From NCBI GenBank assembly GCA_040756415.1, contig JBFLYZ010000086.1:1-12387 (forward strand): a stretch of DNA of 12,387 nucleotides, read 5' to 3'. The position numbers and the translations under genes are program-made. Under the pieces are notes generated by a model, which did no database searches, had not been told where the DNA came from, and saw only the letters and a list, made by a program, of their open reading frames with translations. The first letter of the stretch is position 1; every line of letters starts with the position of its first letter. Below are positions 6,569 through 12,387 of this stretch, in pieces. This DNA comes from JBFLYZ01 sp040756415. Lineage in GTDB: Bacteria; Bacteroidota; Bacteroidia; JADZBD01.

Positions 6569-7050
6569 GGCAGGTTATATCCTATAGTAAATCCTCCCCA
6601 ATGCTCATATTGCCAGTCGACCAGGTAAGAGACCAGCGGGGTATAGCACAGGCGTATGAAAGTGCGTTTCCCTGATCGCTGGTATTGCCAGCCCACATTA
6701 ATGATCCCTCTTACAAACGAAGCAAACCTGCCATAATTGTAATACGCCAGGGTAATGCCTTGTCCGAAACCCAGCAGGAGTCCGTGCTTCTTTTGTCCGA
6801 AAAGTTTCTGGACCATAAGCGGAAAGGTGACCTGCCAGCGGTTGTCGGGCATGAAAACACTTATTCCCAAACGGTACTGCAGGCGGGGGCTGAATCTCCA
6901 GGATGATTCATAGTTGAAGGAGTAGAGGCCTCCGCTTCCCAGGGCTTCGAAGGTCATGGAACGGCTCAAATTCATACGGCTCAGGCTGTCATTGAAACAC
7001 CAGGCCTTCAGCGTGCCGCACAGCAAAAGAATGATAAGTGCCTGTTTCAT
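6565..7050 (-). CDS. outer-membrane-type protein of unknown function (161 aa)
   Basis: 161 residues with a hydrophobic signal peptide (about 1-19, ending near AWCFN). After it come alternating aromatic/glycine strands typical of small outer-membrane barrels, for example GSGGLYSFNYE (38-48), LQYRLGISVF (57-66), GLLLGFGQGITLAYYNY (90-106), and a C-terminal WGGFTIGYNLP that ends without the usual terminal Phe. I do not recognise a named family. It follows the RidA-like gene with no spacer (TAA immediately followed by ATG) and shares ATGA with the downstream lipoprotein, so translation of all three is probably coupled. It is similar in style, but not obviously in sequence, to the other small outer-membrane gene of the operon. 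Confidence 0.75.
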   Translation of the reverse strand: MKQALIILLLCGTLKAWCFNDSLSRMNLSRSMTFEALGSGGLYSFNYESSWRFSPRLQYRLGISVFMPDNRWQVTFPLMVQKLFGQKKHGLLLGFGQGITLAYYNYGRFASFVRGIINVGWQYQRSGKRTFIRLCYTPLVSYLVDWQYEHWGGFTIGYNLP

Positions 7051-7515
7051 TTACTTGACAGCGATTACGGATATCTCGATGCGCGCGCCTTTGGGCAGCG
7101 CGGCCACCTGCACGGTTTCGCGGGCGGGCGGGTGGTGTACGAACCATTTGCCGTAGTATTCGTTAACGGCTTTGAAATGCGAAAGGTCTGTGAGGTAGAT
7201 GGTCGTTTTCACCACGTCTCCTAAACCCATTCCGGCCGCATCCAGTATGGCGTTGATGTTCGCAAGCACCTGTTTCGTTTCGCTTTCTATGGAAGAGGTA
7301 TCGAGCGCACCGGCCGTATTCAGCGCGATCTGCCCCGAAACAAAAAGCGTATTGCCGGTCATAATACCCTGGCTGTAGGGGCCGATGGGCTTAGGCGCCT
7401 TGTCCGTATAGATCACTCTTTTCGTAAAGCCGGGCTCTTTCTTAGGAGCGAAATTGAGGTAGAGCAGAAAGCCTATGGCCAGCACCGCTACCGTTATGAA
7501 CGTAGTTTGTTTCAT
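7051..7515 (-). CDS. RidA-family protein with N-terminal membrane anchor
   Basis: RidA (YjgF/YER057c/UK114) proteins deaminate reactive enamine/imine intermediates such as 2-aminoacrylate and form trimers. The family domain spans about residues 31-154: KAPKPIGPYSQG (39-50), LFVSGQIAL (57-65), ANINAILDAAG (85-95), DVVKTTIYLTD (100-110), PARETVQVAALPKGARIEI (130-148). R132 matches the catalytic arginine of E. coli RidA and E147 its acidic partner, so enzyme activity is plausible. The oddity is the extra N-terminal stretch of about 30 residues with a hydrophobic helix (6-22) flanked by lysines and lacking an obvious cleavage site. Most RidA proteins are cytosolic and about 128 aa. The gene overlaps its upstream neighbour by 4 nt and abuts the next one. 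The anchor orientation, and so the compartment, is uncertain. Confidence 0.9.
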   Translation of the reverse strand: MKQTTFITVAVLAIGFLLYLNFAPKKEPGFTKRVIYTDKAPKPIGPYSQGIMTGNTLFVSGQIALNTAGALDTSSIESETKQVLANINAILDAAGMGLGDVVKTTIYLTDLSHFKAVNEYYGKWFVHHPPARETVQVAALPKGARIEISVIAVK

Positions 7516-8045
7516 TCTTTATAAGGGGGAAAAGGGGAGGCCTGCTCGTTCTTCAGCTTGATGATGCAGCGTATCACGAGCGAGCTGCCGGATATATCTT
7601 CAAAATGCCTGGAAGGGATCAGCAGGTTGTAGCCGTAGCCTATAAATACCCCCGAAATGCCCAGCCCCGCCATCGGCATGAGGCTGCCGGCCTGCCTGCA
7701 GCAGAAGTTGGTGTAGTAGCCCGCATCGATACCGAACGAAAGCAGCATGCCCGAATTGGCCCATTGCGTGACATGAATGGACCCGGTATTGTGCTCAGGA
7801 TTATAGGCGGCCATCACCGATTGGGTCAGGTGGCTGTAGCCGAAGGCGCACGTGCTGCGGTTCTCGATGAACCGGGCCATCCCGAATTCAAAGACCGGGC
7901 TGCGGTGAAACGAGAAACCAGCGGTAAACCCCCATCCCCTGTACGTGCCCCAATGCGACCGATAGGGCGCAGAGCCCAGCGAGTCGGACTGGGCGCTCAA
8001 TGCGCCAGAAAACAACAGGGCGATCGCCAGTAAGCGGGATTTCAT
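7512..8045 (-). CDS. outer-membrane-type protein of unknown function (177 aa)
   Basis: 177 residues with a signal peptide ending at ALSAQ (15-19). The mature part is rich in aromatic and glycine residues with alternating strands: WGTYRGWGFTAGFSFHR (32-48), MLLSFGIDAGYYTNF (99-113), MAGLGISGVFIGYGYNLLI (124-142), and a last strand LVIRCIIKLKN. This suggests a small outer-membrane barrel in which each strand ends at the surface. A Cys pair (FCCR, about 113-116) is unusual for such proteins. No named family is recognised. It begins 9 nt after the 505-aa helical protein and overlaps the RidA-like gene by ATGA, placing it second in the operon. Confidence 0.75.
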   Translation of the reverse strand: MKSRLLAIALLFSGALSAQSDSLGSAPYRSHWGTYRGWGFTAGFSFHRSPVFEFGMARFIENRSTCAFGYSHLTQSVMAAYNPEHNTGSIHVTQWANSGMLLSFGIDAGYYTNFCCRQAGSLMPMAGLGISGVFIGYGYNLLIPSRHFEDISGSSLVIRCIIKLKNEQASPFPPYKE

Positions 8046-8054
8046 GTCATAAAA

Positions 8055-9572
8055 TTAAACCTTTCCGCGCACAACAGCGCCAAAGGTCCTGCCTTCTATT
8101 TTGCTTTCCAGCCAGGAAAGGATATCGAACTCTTCAAAGGCCTTGCTTTCGTAGCGGTCTTTCCTGAGCGGCAACAGCTCTTTATGCAGTTCCCTGAACG
8201 AGGCGATGACCTCTTTGCGCGTGCTCAGCCAGGCCGAACGCCTGAGGTAATTGAGCAGTATGGTTTCTACCCTGAACAGGCGCTGGCTCCGGAGCAGGAA
8301 GCGGTAAGTGGAACGGATGATGTGCTCCAGCAGGTCGGTATTGCCCAGCTCGTAATGCAGCACGAGGTTGAATATACGCGCCATGGCCTGTATGTCCTGC
8401 CGTATGCCCGGTGGACTCTCCTGAATGACCCTGTTCGACCAGAACAGGCTTTTCTTCAGGTCGCCCGCCCCGAAGTAAATGTACTTGATGCTGTTGTGGA
8501 TCTCCGTCCTCAACTCGGCATCGCGGAGTATCCTGCCTTCGGATGCTTTGAGCTGCCGTTCGGCTTCTTTAGCGGCCGGCAGCCCTTTTTCAAATTCTCC
8601 CGTGCGGATGTAAATGTTCAGCTCCATGATGGCGGAAAAGAGAAAGGAGGTTATGCGTATATCCTCCGCGCGCCCCGCGCGGAAGGCCGAAGGCACGGCT
8701 TTCATCCTGGCTACCGTCCTCATGGCGTCATCGTACCGCCTGAGGTCCAGCTCCGAGATCGCCAGGTTGTTCAGGGCGCTCAGGTAATTCTTGGTATGTA
8801 TTTCCAACTGCTCGGGGTAGGATTCTGAAATCTTAACAAAGCGCCTGCGGGTCAGGTAGCTTTTGCGGAGGTCGCCTTTCATCTCGTAATACACTCCGCG
8901 TATGTAGAAGAAATAGATCTTGGCGGTATAGGAATCGGCCCTGGTCTCGTCTCTCATGAGCGGATGGCGCATCACCTTTTCAAATTCGGCCACTTCTTTC
9001 CGGCTTCGCTGGAAATGCGCGGTCGCCACCAGCGATGCCACGCGGTTGCTGAGCGTACGGTAACGGTTGATCCGCTCGATCTTGCGCAGCACGGCCAGCT
9101 CTTCAGCGTACACAGCCCGGAGGTTCTCCATGTCGTACAGGCGGCTTTCCATACGTACGATCTCCGGTATGAAGGCGAAGCGCTCGTAGCGATAAGCCAG
9201 TTGCTTCGCTTTTTTAAGGATTTTGCGGCAATGCGCATAGAGCGATTTGGCGTGAAGCACCTCGGCATCGATGAGCAGCTCTTTGATCGCTATGTCCGTA
9301 TTGTCCTGGGCGTGGTATTGCCTCAGGATTTTCCGGATCAGCGCGTACAGGTAGTTTTTCTCTGACGGAAGGTGCCTCAGGAAGGTCTCGCCCCTGAAGG
9401 CAGCCCTGATCTTTTCTTCATCGTATTGCTTCTGCTTCTCTATCGCATCGAACAGGCGGATGGAGTTGGAGCCTCCTTTCCGGGAATGGAAGGATGCAGC
9501 GATCTTGAAGTAGCGCTTTTCCTGCATGCTCATCGAATGAACAAGCTGGAAAAGGTCGTCAGTTGTTTTCAT
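8055..9572 (-). CDS. large alpha-helical (TPR-like) cytoplasmic protein, unknown function
   Basis: 505 residues from the start chosen here. No signal peptide or membrane segment is seen, and nearly the whole chain is predicted helical with basic amphipathic helices. The N-terminus (LFQLVHSMSMQEKRYFKIAA, residues 7-26, then IRLFDAIEKQ) and repeated helix pairs such as YAHCRKILKKAKQLA (112-126) look like a tetratricopeptide-type solenoid, a scaffold for protein contacts. I recall similar uncharacterised proteins in other Bacteroidota but cannot name a family. An ATG 18 codons upstream (9626) would extend the frame, but the -7 box TATATTTG lies between the two ATGs and a 19-25 nt leader is typical here, so 9572 is preferred. 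It is the first gene of the operon and could be its regulator or a scaffold for export or assembly; nothing in the sequence proves either. Confidence 0.78.
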   Translation of the reverse strand: MKTTDDLFQLVHSMSMQEKRYFKIAASFHSRKGGSNSIRLFDAIEKQKQYDEEKIRAAFRGETFLRHLPSEKNYLYALIRKILRQYHAQDNTDIAIKELLIDAEVLHAKSLYAHCRKILKKAKQLAYRYERFAFIPEIVRMESRLYDMENLRAVYAEELAVLRKIERINRYRTLSNRVASLVATAHFQRSRKEVAEFEKVMRHPLMRDETRADSYTAKIYFFYIRGVYYEMKGDLRKSYLTRRRFVKISESYPEQLEIHTKNYLSALNNLAISELDLRRYDDAMRTVARMKAVPSAFRAGRAEDIRITSFLFSAIMELNIYIRTGEFEKGLPAAKEAERQLKASEGRILRDAELRTEIHNSIKYIYFGAGDLKKSLFWSNRVIQESPPGIRQDIQAMARIFNLVLHYELGNTDLLEHIIRSTYRFLLRSQRLFRVETILLNYLRRSAWLSTRKEVIASFRELHKELLPLRKDRYESKAFEEFDILSWLESKIEGRTFGAVVRGKV

Positions 9573-9585
9573 CGGAAATCCAATA
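9571..9585. repeat. direct repeat copy 1, in the operon leader
   Basis: ATCGGAAATCCAATA is identical to the copy at 9627-9641 (56-bp period). This copy begins at the start codon of the 505-aa protein and spans its 5' leader. The core GGAAATCC is a short imperfect dyad. With the other copy it brackets the predicted -7 box, an arrangement suited to an operator pair. Confidence 0.9.
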
Positions 9586-9593
9586 ATAAAACA

Positions 9594-9601
9594 CAAATAT
9601 A
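9594..9601 (-). promoter_or_regulatory. -7 box for the six-gene operon
   Basis: On the - strand this reads TATATTTG, a perfect TAnnTTTG. It lies 21 nt before the ATG at 9572 and downstream of the alternative ATG at 9626, which argues for the shorter protein. No good TTG -33 element is found at 17-23 nt; the nearest TTG, inside repeat copy 2, is about 35 nt away. Confidence 0.5.
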
Positions 9602-9626
9602 TAGTAAGAATGTCATAATAATACAT

Positions 9627-9641
9627 ATCGGAAATCCAATA
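9627..9641. repeat. direct repeat copy 2, upstream of the operon promoter
   Basis: Perfect second copy of ATCGGAAATCCAATA, about 25 nt upstream of the operon -7 box and about 15 nt from the -33 element of the divergent hydrolase promoter. It could bind a regulator acting on both directions, or be the trace of a local duplication, since both copies sit directly before an ATG on the - strand. Confidence 0.9.
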
Positions 9642-9655
9642 TTATGTTATAGTTA

Positions 9656-9688
9656 TTTTGCAGCGCTGCCTTTTTAACGGAATCTTTG
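9656..9688 (+). promoter_or_regulatory. promoter for the secreted hydrolase, with internal palindrome
   Basis: TTTTG (9656-9660) and AATCTTTG (9681-9688, one mismatch to TAnnTTTG) are separated by 20 nt, within the range of Bacteroidota -33/-7 promoters. The ATG follows 25 nt later after an A-rich leader. A perfect 10-bp palindrome GCAGCGCTGC (9660-9669) sits in the spacer. It has no room for a hairpin loop, so it is better read as a DNA operator than as an RNA structure. Confidence 0.45.
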
Positions 9689-9713
9689 CCCCGTCAAATC
9701 AAAACCAAACACC

Positions 9714-11024
9714 ATGAAACAATCGTTTACTCATCCCGCGCCCGGGCAGCTTTCGGCAAAAGGATTATTCGTCATCCTGCTCTTCCTCGTTTTCGCAGTT
9801 GAGGTCTTTTCCCAGGTTTGTCCCTGTGGCAACGGGCGGTACACCCAATCCATTTTCGGAAGGGTCAGCCTGGGAGCCAACGTGCAGTATACGCAGAACG
9901 CTTCCCCTAACTTTGACGGTTCGGTGGAGCACGAGACCATGGATATATGGGGGCCGGCCGGTGACAATTGCACCAAACGGCCCCTCATCATCTGGGTGCA
10001 TGGAGGAGGCTTTGCCCAGATGGACAAAACTGCGCCCGATGTAGTGGCCATGTGCGATACCTTTGCGCGCAGGGGGTTCGTAGTGGCTTCGATCGATTAC
10101 CGCGATGATTATTGGGGGCCATGGGGGCCGGTGAACGATTTTTCCATGAATCCCACCCCTTACGACAACAAGGAATTTACGCGCGCGGATTACCGCGCCA
10201 TGCAGGATGCCAAATGCGCGGTGCGCTTTTTCAAGGCCAATGCCGCTCAATATGGTATCGATACCAATTTCATTTTCATGGGCGGCACCAGCGCGGGGGC
10301 CTGGACCTCGCTGATGGTGGCCTATCTCGATAAGGCCTCCGAAAAGCCCGCAGAGGCGTACGCGCAATCGCTGGTGGCGGGCATGTACGCGCGTCCTGAC
10401 CTGGGTTCCGTAGAGGGGAACGGAGGGTGGAGCAATTACTCGTCAAAGATCAAAGGGATCATTTCCTGCTGGGGCGCCATTCCGGATACCGCCTTTATTG
10501 ACGGGCCGAACGATCCGGCTGCCATCATCTTCCATGAGTACGGTGACCCGGTAGTGAACTATTACTACGGCCCTCCCTTCCAGGGGCAGTATCCCAACTT
10601 CAATTCCTACTGGGGCACGCATTACATCGATATGCAGATGCAGAACGTAGGAACGGTTCATAAGACCTTCCCGATCAACGGCAGCCAGCATGCGCTTTAT
10701 CCTTACCGGGCGCTGGTAACTGCCGAGGTCTCGTATTTCCTTGATTCCATCATCTGCAGTTCCGTGATGACCGGAGTGGACGAAATGAGCAGCGGTGAAG
10801 TGAGCATCTATCCCAATCCCTGCTCTGACCTGCTGACCATTGCGCTTGCTGATGCCGGCCAGCGGGATATTATCCTTTTCAGTTCACTGGGAGCGGAAGT
10901 GGGGCGCTGGGCCGCGGAGGGCGATATGATCAGCATAGCCGTGGGCAGCCTGCCCAGGGGAATATACCTGCTCGTGATCGGGGATGGGGATAAGGCATTG
11001 TCAAAAAAAATCATTTTGCAATAA
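9714..11024 (+). CDS. secreted alpha/beta-hydrolase (carboxylesterase-like) with T9SS sorting domain
   Basis: 436 residues in three parts. A long signal peptide (hydrophobic 17-33) ends near VFSQ (31-34). An alpha/beta-hydrolase domain (about 50-345) has the HGGGF oxyanion motif at 96-100, nucleophile elbow GGTSAG (S193), a likely acid in HEYGDPVV (D278) and base in GSQHALYP (H326). A type A T9SS sorting domain (about 362-436) has IYPNP, LPRGIYLL and a basic KKIILQ end. The HGGG and GTSAG pair places it with carboxylesterase/hormone-sensitive-lipase-like enzymes that act on carboxylic esters, for example acetylated glycans or feruloyl esters; the natural substrate is unknown. Export is predicted to be Sec then T9SS, to the surface or medium. 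It is transcribed alone, divergent from the six-gene operon, and followed by a terminator. Confidence 0.9.
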   Translation: MKQSFTHPAPGQLSAKGLFVILLFLVFAVEVFSQVCPCGNGRYTQSIFGRVSLGANVQYTQNASPNFDGSVEHETMDIWGPAGDNCTKRPLIIWVHGGGFAQMDKTAPDVVAMCDTFARRGFVVASIDYRDDYWGPWGPVNDFSMNPTPYDNKEFTRADYRAMQDAKCAVRFFKANAAQYGIDTNFIFMGGTSAGAWTSLMVAYLDKASEKPAEAYAQSLVAGMYARPDLGSVEGNGGWSNYSSKIKGIISCWGAIPDTAFIDGPNDPAAIIFHEYGDPVVNYYYGPPFQGQYPNFNSYWGTHYIDMQMQNVGTVHKTFPINGSQHALYPYRALVTAEVSYFLDSIICSSVMTGVDEMSSGEVSIYPNPCSDLLTIALADAGQRDIILFSSLGAEVGRWAAEGDMISIAVGSLPRGIYLLVIGDGDKALSKKIILQ

Positions 11025-11038
11025 ACAGCAGGCTAGCT

Positions 11039-11067
11039 AAGGTTCCTTCCCGGCAGGAGGGAACCTT
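11039..11067 (+). terminator. terminator after the secreted hydrolase, likely bidirectional
   Basis: AAGGTTCCTTCC (11039-11050) pairs with GGAGGGAACCTT (11056-11067) through a 5-nt loop, giving 12 pairs with one G-T wobble. On the + strand it is followed by GGTTATTTCTTTTTGG, a T-rich tail that is also the lysine-codon end of the convergent gene. The hairpin begins 14 nt after the hydrolase stop and lies 2 nt beyond the stop of the minus-strand gene, so it can serve both; the minus-side T tract is poor. Confidence 0.8.
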
Positions 11068-11069
11068 GG

Positions 11070-11801
11070 TTATTTCTTTTTGGTCTTTTTCCCGAATGGT
11101 ATCTGCGGCAGATCGAGCTTGACCACTTCATTTTGCTTGCCTGTATTGGGCAGAAGCATATTTTCTTTGGTTGTTTCAAACTCCAGGCCTGAAAAAGCGG
11201 CATAGTGCTGGTATTCGTTATTAACGCTGAACCGGGTATGCGCATTGGCAAAGCCGAACCAGATATGGTGTAAATAGAAATTGTCCTTGACTTTCAGCGG
11301 GGATTTTTTCCACAGATCGCGATAGTAATCGGAAATGCTTACAAAATATACGGTGTCAAATTTTTCAACAGGGAAGAAAGCTTCTCCTTCCTTGTTCGTG
11401 AATTGGGTGTAATGCTTGCCCTGCGCCACGCAGCGCACTTCCTCGCAGACAATCGGTTTGCCATTATTGCCGATCACTTTTATGCGAATATCATCATGCT
11501 CGTTCGAGTAGTTATCATGCTTGATGATCTTGTTGCTGAACCAGGGGAAGCCCAGGCCCTTACTGGTCAGGACGACCTTTTTGTTCTTATAGGTCCACGT
11601 GCCTTCGGAGTTCAGGCACATGGAATAATAAGTAAAGGTACTGTCCGCGTTCAGAGTAAGGGTATGGCTTTTACAGAACGCGCGGCCGGCATTTGTATCC
11701 AGGGCATAATATACCCCCGCGAGGGCCGGCTTGACTGCCTGATCGGGATAAAATGATGCAAATAAGAAAACGGCAAGTGAGCTGTAAAGCGATATGCGCA
11801 T
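11070..11801 (-). CDS. exported two-domain protein of unknown function
   Basis: 243 residues. The N-terminus is signal-like (hydrophobic 4-18), with a less clear cleavage site near PALAG. Residues 29-80 (GVYYALDTNAGR, HTLTLNADSTFTYYS, GTWTYKNKKVVLTS) look like the small beta-barrel of lipocalin/NlpE-like Bacteroidota proteins, with two cysteines (C43, C62) that could bond. Residues 105-157 (IRIKVIGNNGKPIVCEEV, TQFTNKEGEAFFP) resemble a carboxypeptidase-regulatory or transthyretin-like beta domain, again with two cysteines. The tail (KKTKKK) is strongly basic, and its codons double as the T tract of the adjacent terminator. No catalytic motif is seen. A one-mismatch -7 box (TTTATTTG, 11833-11840) lies 31 nt upstream. 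It is a single-gene unit, convergent with the hydrolase. Confidence 0.75.
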   Translation of the reverse strand: MRISLYSSLAVFLFASFYPDQAVKPALAGVYYALDTNAGRAFCKSHTLTLNADSTFTYYSMCLNSEGTWTYKNKKVVLTSKGLGFPWFSNKIIKHDNYSNEHDDIRIKVIGNNGKPIVCEEVRCVAQGKHYTQFTNKEGEAFFPVEKFDTVYFVSISDYYRDLWKKSPLKVKDNFYLHHIWFGFANAHTRFSVNNEYQHYAAFSGLEFETTKENMLLPNTGKQNEVVKLDLPQIPFGKKTKKK

Positions 11802-11902
11802 GAATAAAGTTAACGGGTTTCAGCCGCACGGCCAAATAAAAGCGGAAAACCTCCTCGTCTTACGGGACGATAAAGAGGATTTCCGAACCAAAATATGTCA
11901 AT

Positions 11903-12007
11903 TCAGCTTTTTCTTAATGGCGATGAGGCGGTTTCCTGCTGCCGGGTCTTCTGCCTGGCTTTTTTTACCTTGCGCATCAACTTTCTGATCTGCCTGGGGG
12001 TTTGCAT
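11903..12007 (-). CDS. possible small basic protein (34 aa)
   Basis: ATG at 12007 to TGA at 11903. The peptide begins MQTPRQIRKLMRKVKKARQK and is strongly basic and probably helical, without a signal peptide. Its only support is position: a perfect -7 box (TATCTTTG) lies 25 nt upstream, the same geometry as other promoters here. An in-frame ATG at 12028 would add MVIPFTF but sits only 4 nt after the box. No family is recognised, and it may be chance. Confidence 0.22.
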   Translation of the reverse strand: MQTPRQIRKLMRKVKKARQKTRQQETASSPLRKS

Positions 12008-12032
12008 GAATGTGAAAGGGATGACCATGGCC

Positions 12033-12040
12033 CAAAGATA
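12033..12040 (-). promoter_or_regulatory. consensus -7 box upstream of a possible small ORF
   Basis: On the - strand this reads TATCTTTG, a perfect TAnnTTTG and identical to the carboxyltransferase box. The upstream DNA is GC-rich and lacks a TTG element, so this may be a chance match. If active, transcription would begin near 12025 and read the 34-codon ORF and possibly on into the exported-protein gene. Confidence 0.3.
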
Positions 12041-12092
12041 CGGGCGGGATAGCGCGGCCAGGGGAAATTTTAGGTGAACAGGAGAATTGTAT

Positions 12093-12107
12093 AGCCCGGC
12101 ATGGGCT
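12093..12107 (+). terminator. terminator-like hairpin without an obvious + strand gene
   Basis: AGCCC (12093-12097) and GGGCT (12103-12107) form a 5-bp GC-rich stem with a 5-nt loop, followed on the + strand by TTTATTTTCTG. No + strand gene precedes it. On the - strand it lies 80 nt beyond the aminotransferase stop but lacks a T tract there, so it may be a weak terminator for that gene or a chance structure. Confidence 0.35.
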
Positions 12108-12186
12108 TTTATTTTCTGAACGAACACTGATGGTAGGGGCCTTATCGGCAAAATTTATCTTCGCATTAAACTGTCCTGGTCAGTTG

Positions 12187-12387
12187 CTATTTTTTCGATG
12201 GCGCCTCCATGGCCGCCAGTTCTTTGATCCCTTCTACCAGCTTATCCAGGTCTTTGAGGGAAGTGTAAACGCTGGGGGTTATCCGTATGCCGTTTATCTT
12301 CTCGTATTTAATGGCCACCACGTGTATCTTTTTCTTTTCGAACAGCTTCGCTTCCAGGTCGGCCGCTTCCCAGCCCTCTATGCCTAT
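12187..12387 (-). CDS. class V aminotransferase, C-terminal fragment (cut by window edge)
   Basis: The frame is open from the right window edge to a TAG at 12187-12189, giving the last 66 residues. The order is IGIEGWEAADLEAKL, then KKKIHVVAIKYEKINGIRIT, then PSVYTSLKDLDKLVEGIKEL, ending APSKK. A strand reading V-V-A-I, then GIRITPSVYTSLKDLDKLV, is typical of the C-terminal domain of PLP-dependent class V aminotransferases (cysteine desulfurase/isopenicillin N epimerase-like). There the GIR(I/V)TP arginine lies near the substrate carboxylate and the final helix packs on the small domain. The PLP lysine and the start lie outside the window, so the reaction cannot be assigned. Confidence 0.75.
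   Translation of the reverse strand: MGIEGWEAADLEAKLFEKKKIHVVAIKYEKINGIRITPSVYTSLKDLDKLVEGIKELAAMEAPSKK

Larger units (their letters stand above)
11802..12186. other. 385-nt intergenic stretch without a confident gene
   Basis: No frame here gives a protein I recognise. It holds the likely promoter region of the exported two-domain protein, a weak hairpin (TCGTC 11855-11859 with GACGA 11866-11870), one possible 34-codon ORF with a consensus -7 box, and a terminator-like hairpin at 12093-12107. A longer 82-codon minus frame ending at 11903 needs a TTG start and crosses the -7 box, so it is not called. Confidence 0.7.

Noticed and set aside
8184..8828. 214-codon + strand frame opposite the helical protein
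   Set aside because: Antisense shadow without signal peptide, motif or promoter.
9572..9626. Upstream ATG adding 18 hydrophobic residues (MYYYDILTIYLC...) to the 505-aa protein
   Set aside because: The -7 box lies between this ATG and the next, and the segment matches untranslated AT-rich leader; the downstream ATG gives a typical leader length.
11903..12151. 82-codon minus frame across the intergenic region
   Set aside because: It would need a TTG start, its first half is not protein-like, and it runs through the predicted -7 box.

Overview
The window is chromosomal DNA from a Bacteroidota bacterium, probably a Flavobacteriales, Sphingobacteriales or Chitinophagales relative. The evidence is three proteins ending in a type IX secretion (T9SS) type A sorting domain (YPNP near its start, short basic C-terminus), SprB-type repeats, A-rich leaders without Shine-Dalgarno sites, and several upstream boxes matching the Bacteroidota -7 consensus TAnnTTTG. 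Coding DNA is moderately GC-rich. The only clearly AT-rich stretch is the divergent promoter region around 9573-9713. I see no phage, insertion sequence, CRISPR, tRNA or rRNA.

Left part (1-5092): a (CTGTAAT)n heptamer tandem repeat runs from the window edge to 2 bases before the start of a 3-hydroxy-3-methylglutaryl-CoA lyase gene (+). Converging on it are two tandem secreted SprB-repeat/T9SS proteins (-), ending at a good intrinsic terminator that abuts the lyase stop codon. A small DUF3307 membrane protein (+) then meets, tail to tail, a methylcrotonyl-CoA carboxylase-type carboxyltransferase (-). The lyase and the carboxyltransferase catalyse steps of leucine/isovalerate catabolism, so this looks like a leucine-degradation locus with a cell-surface module lodged between its two enzymes.

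Middle part (5219-9572): six tightly packed minus-strand genes form one apparent operon with ATGA overlaps and gaps of 0-9 nt. In transcription order they are: a 505-aa helical-repeat protein, a small outer-membrane-type protein, a RidA-family protein with an N-terminal membrane anchor, a second outer-membrane-type protein, a lipoprotein with a concanavalin-like sandwich and a possible surface-export signal, and a PAP2 phosphatase. All but the first carry signal peptides, a lipobox or an anchor, so the operon is envelope-directed. It is the part of the window most likely to hold an undescribed system.

Right part (9573-12387): an AT-rich divergent control region with a 15-bp direct repeat and a 10-bp palindrome separates the operon from a secreted alpha/beta-hydrolase with a T9SS tail (+). 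A bidirectional-looking terminator follows, then a secreted two-domain protein of unknown function (-), a roughly 385-nt stretch with no confident gene (one possible 34-codon ORF with a consensus -7 box), and the C-terminal end of a class V aminotransferase (-) cut by the window edge.
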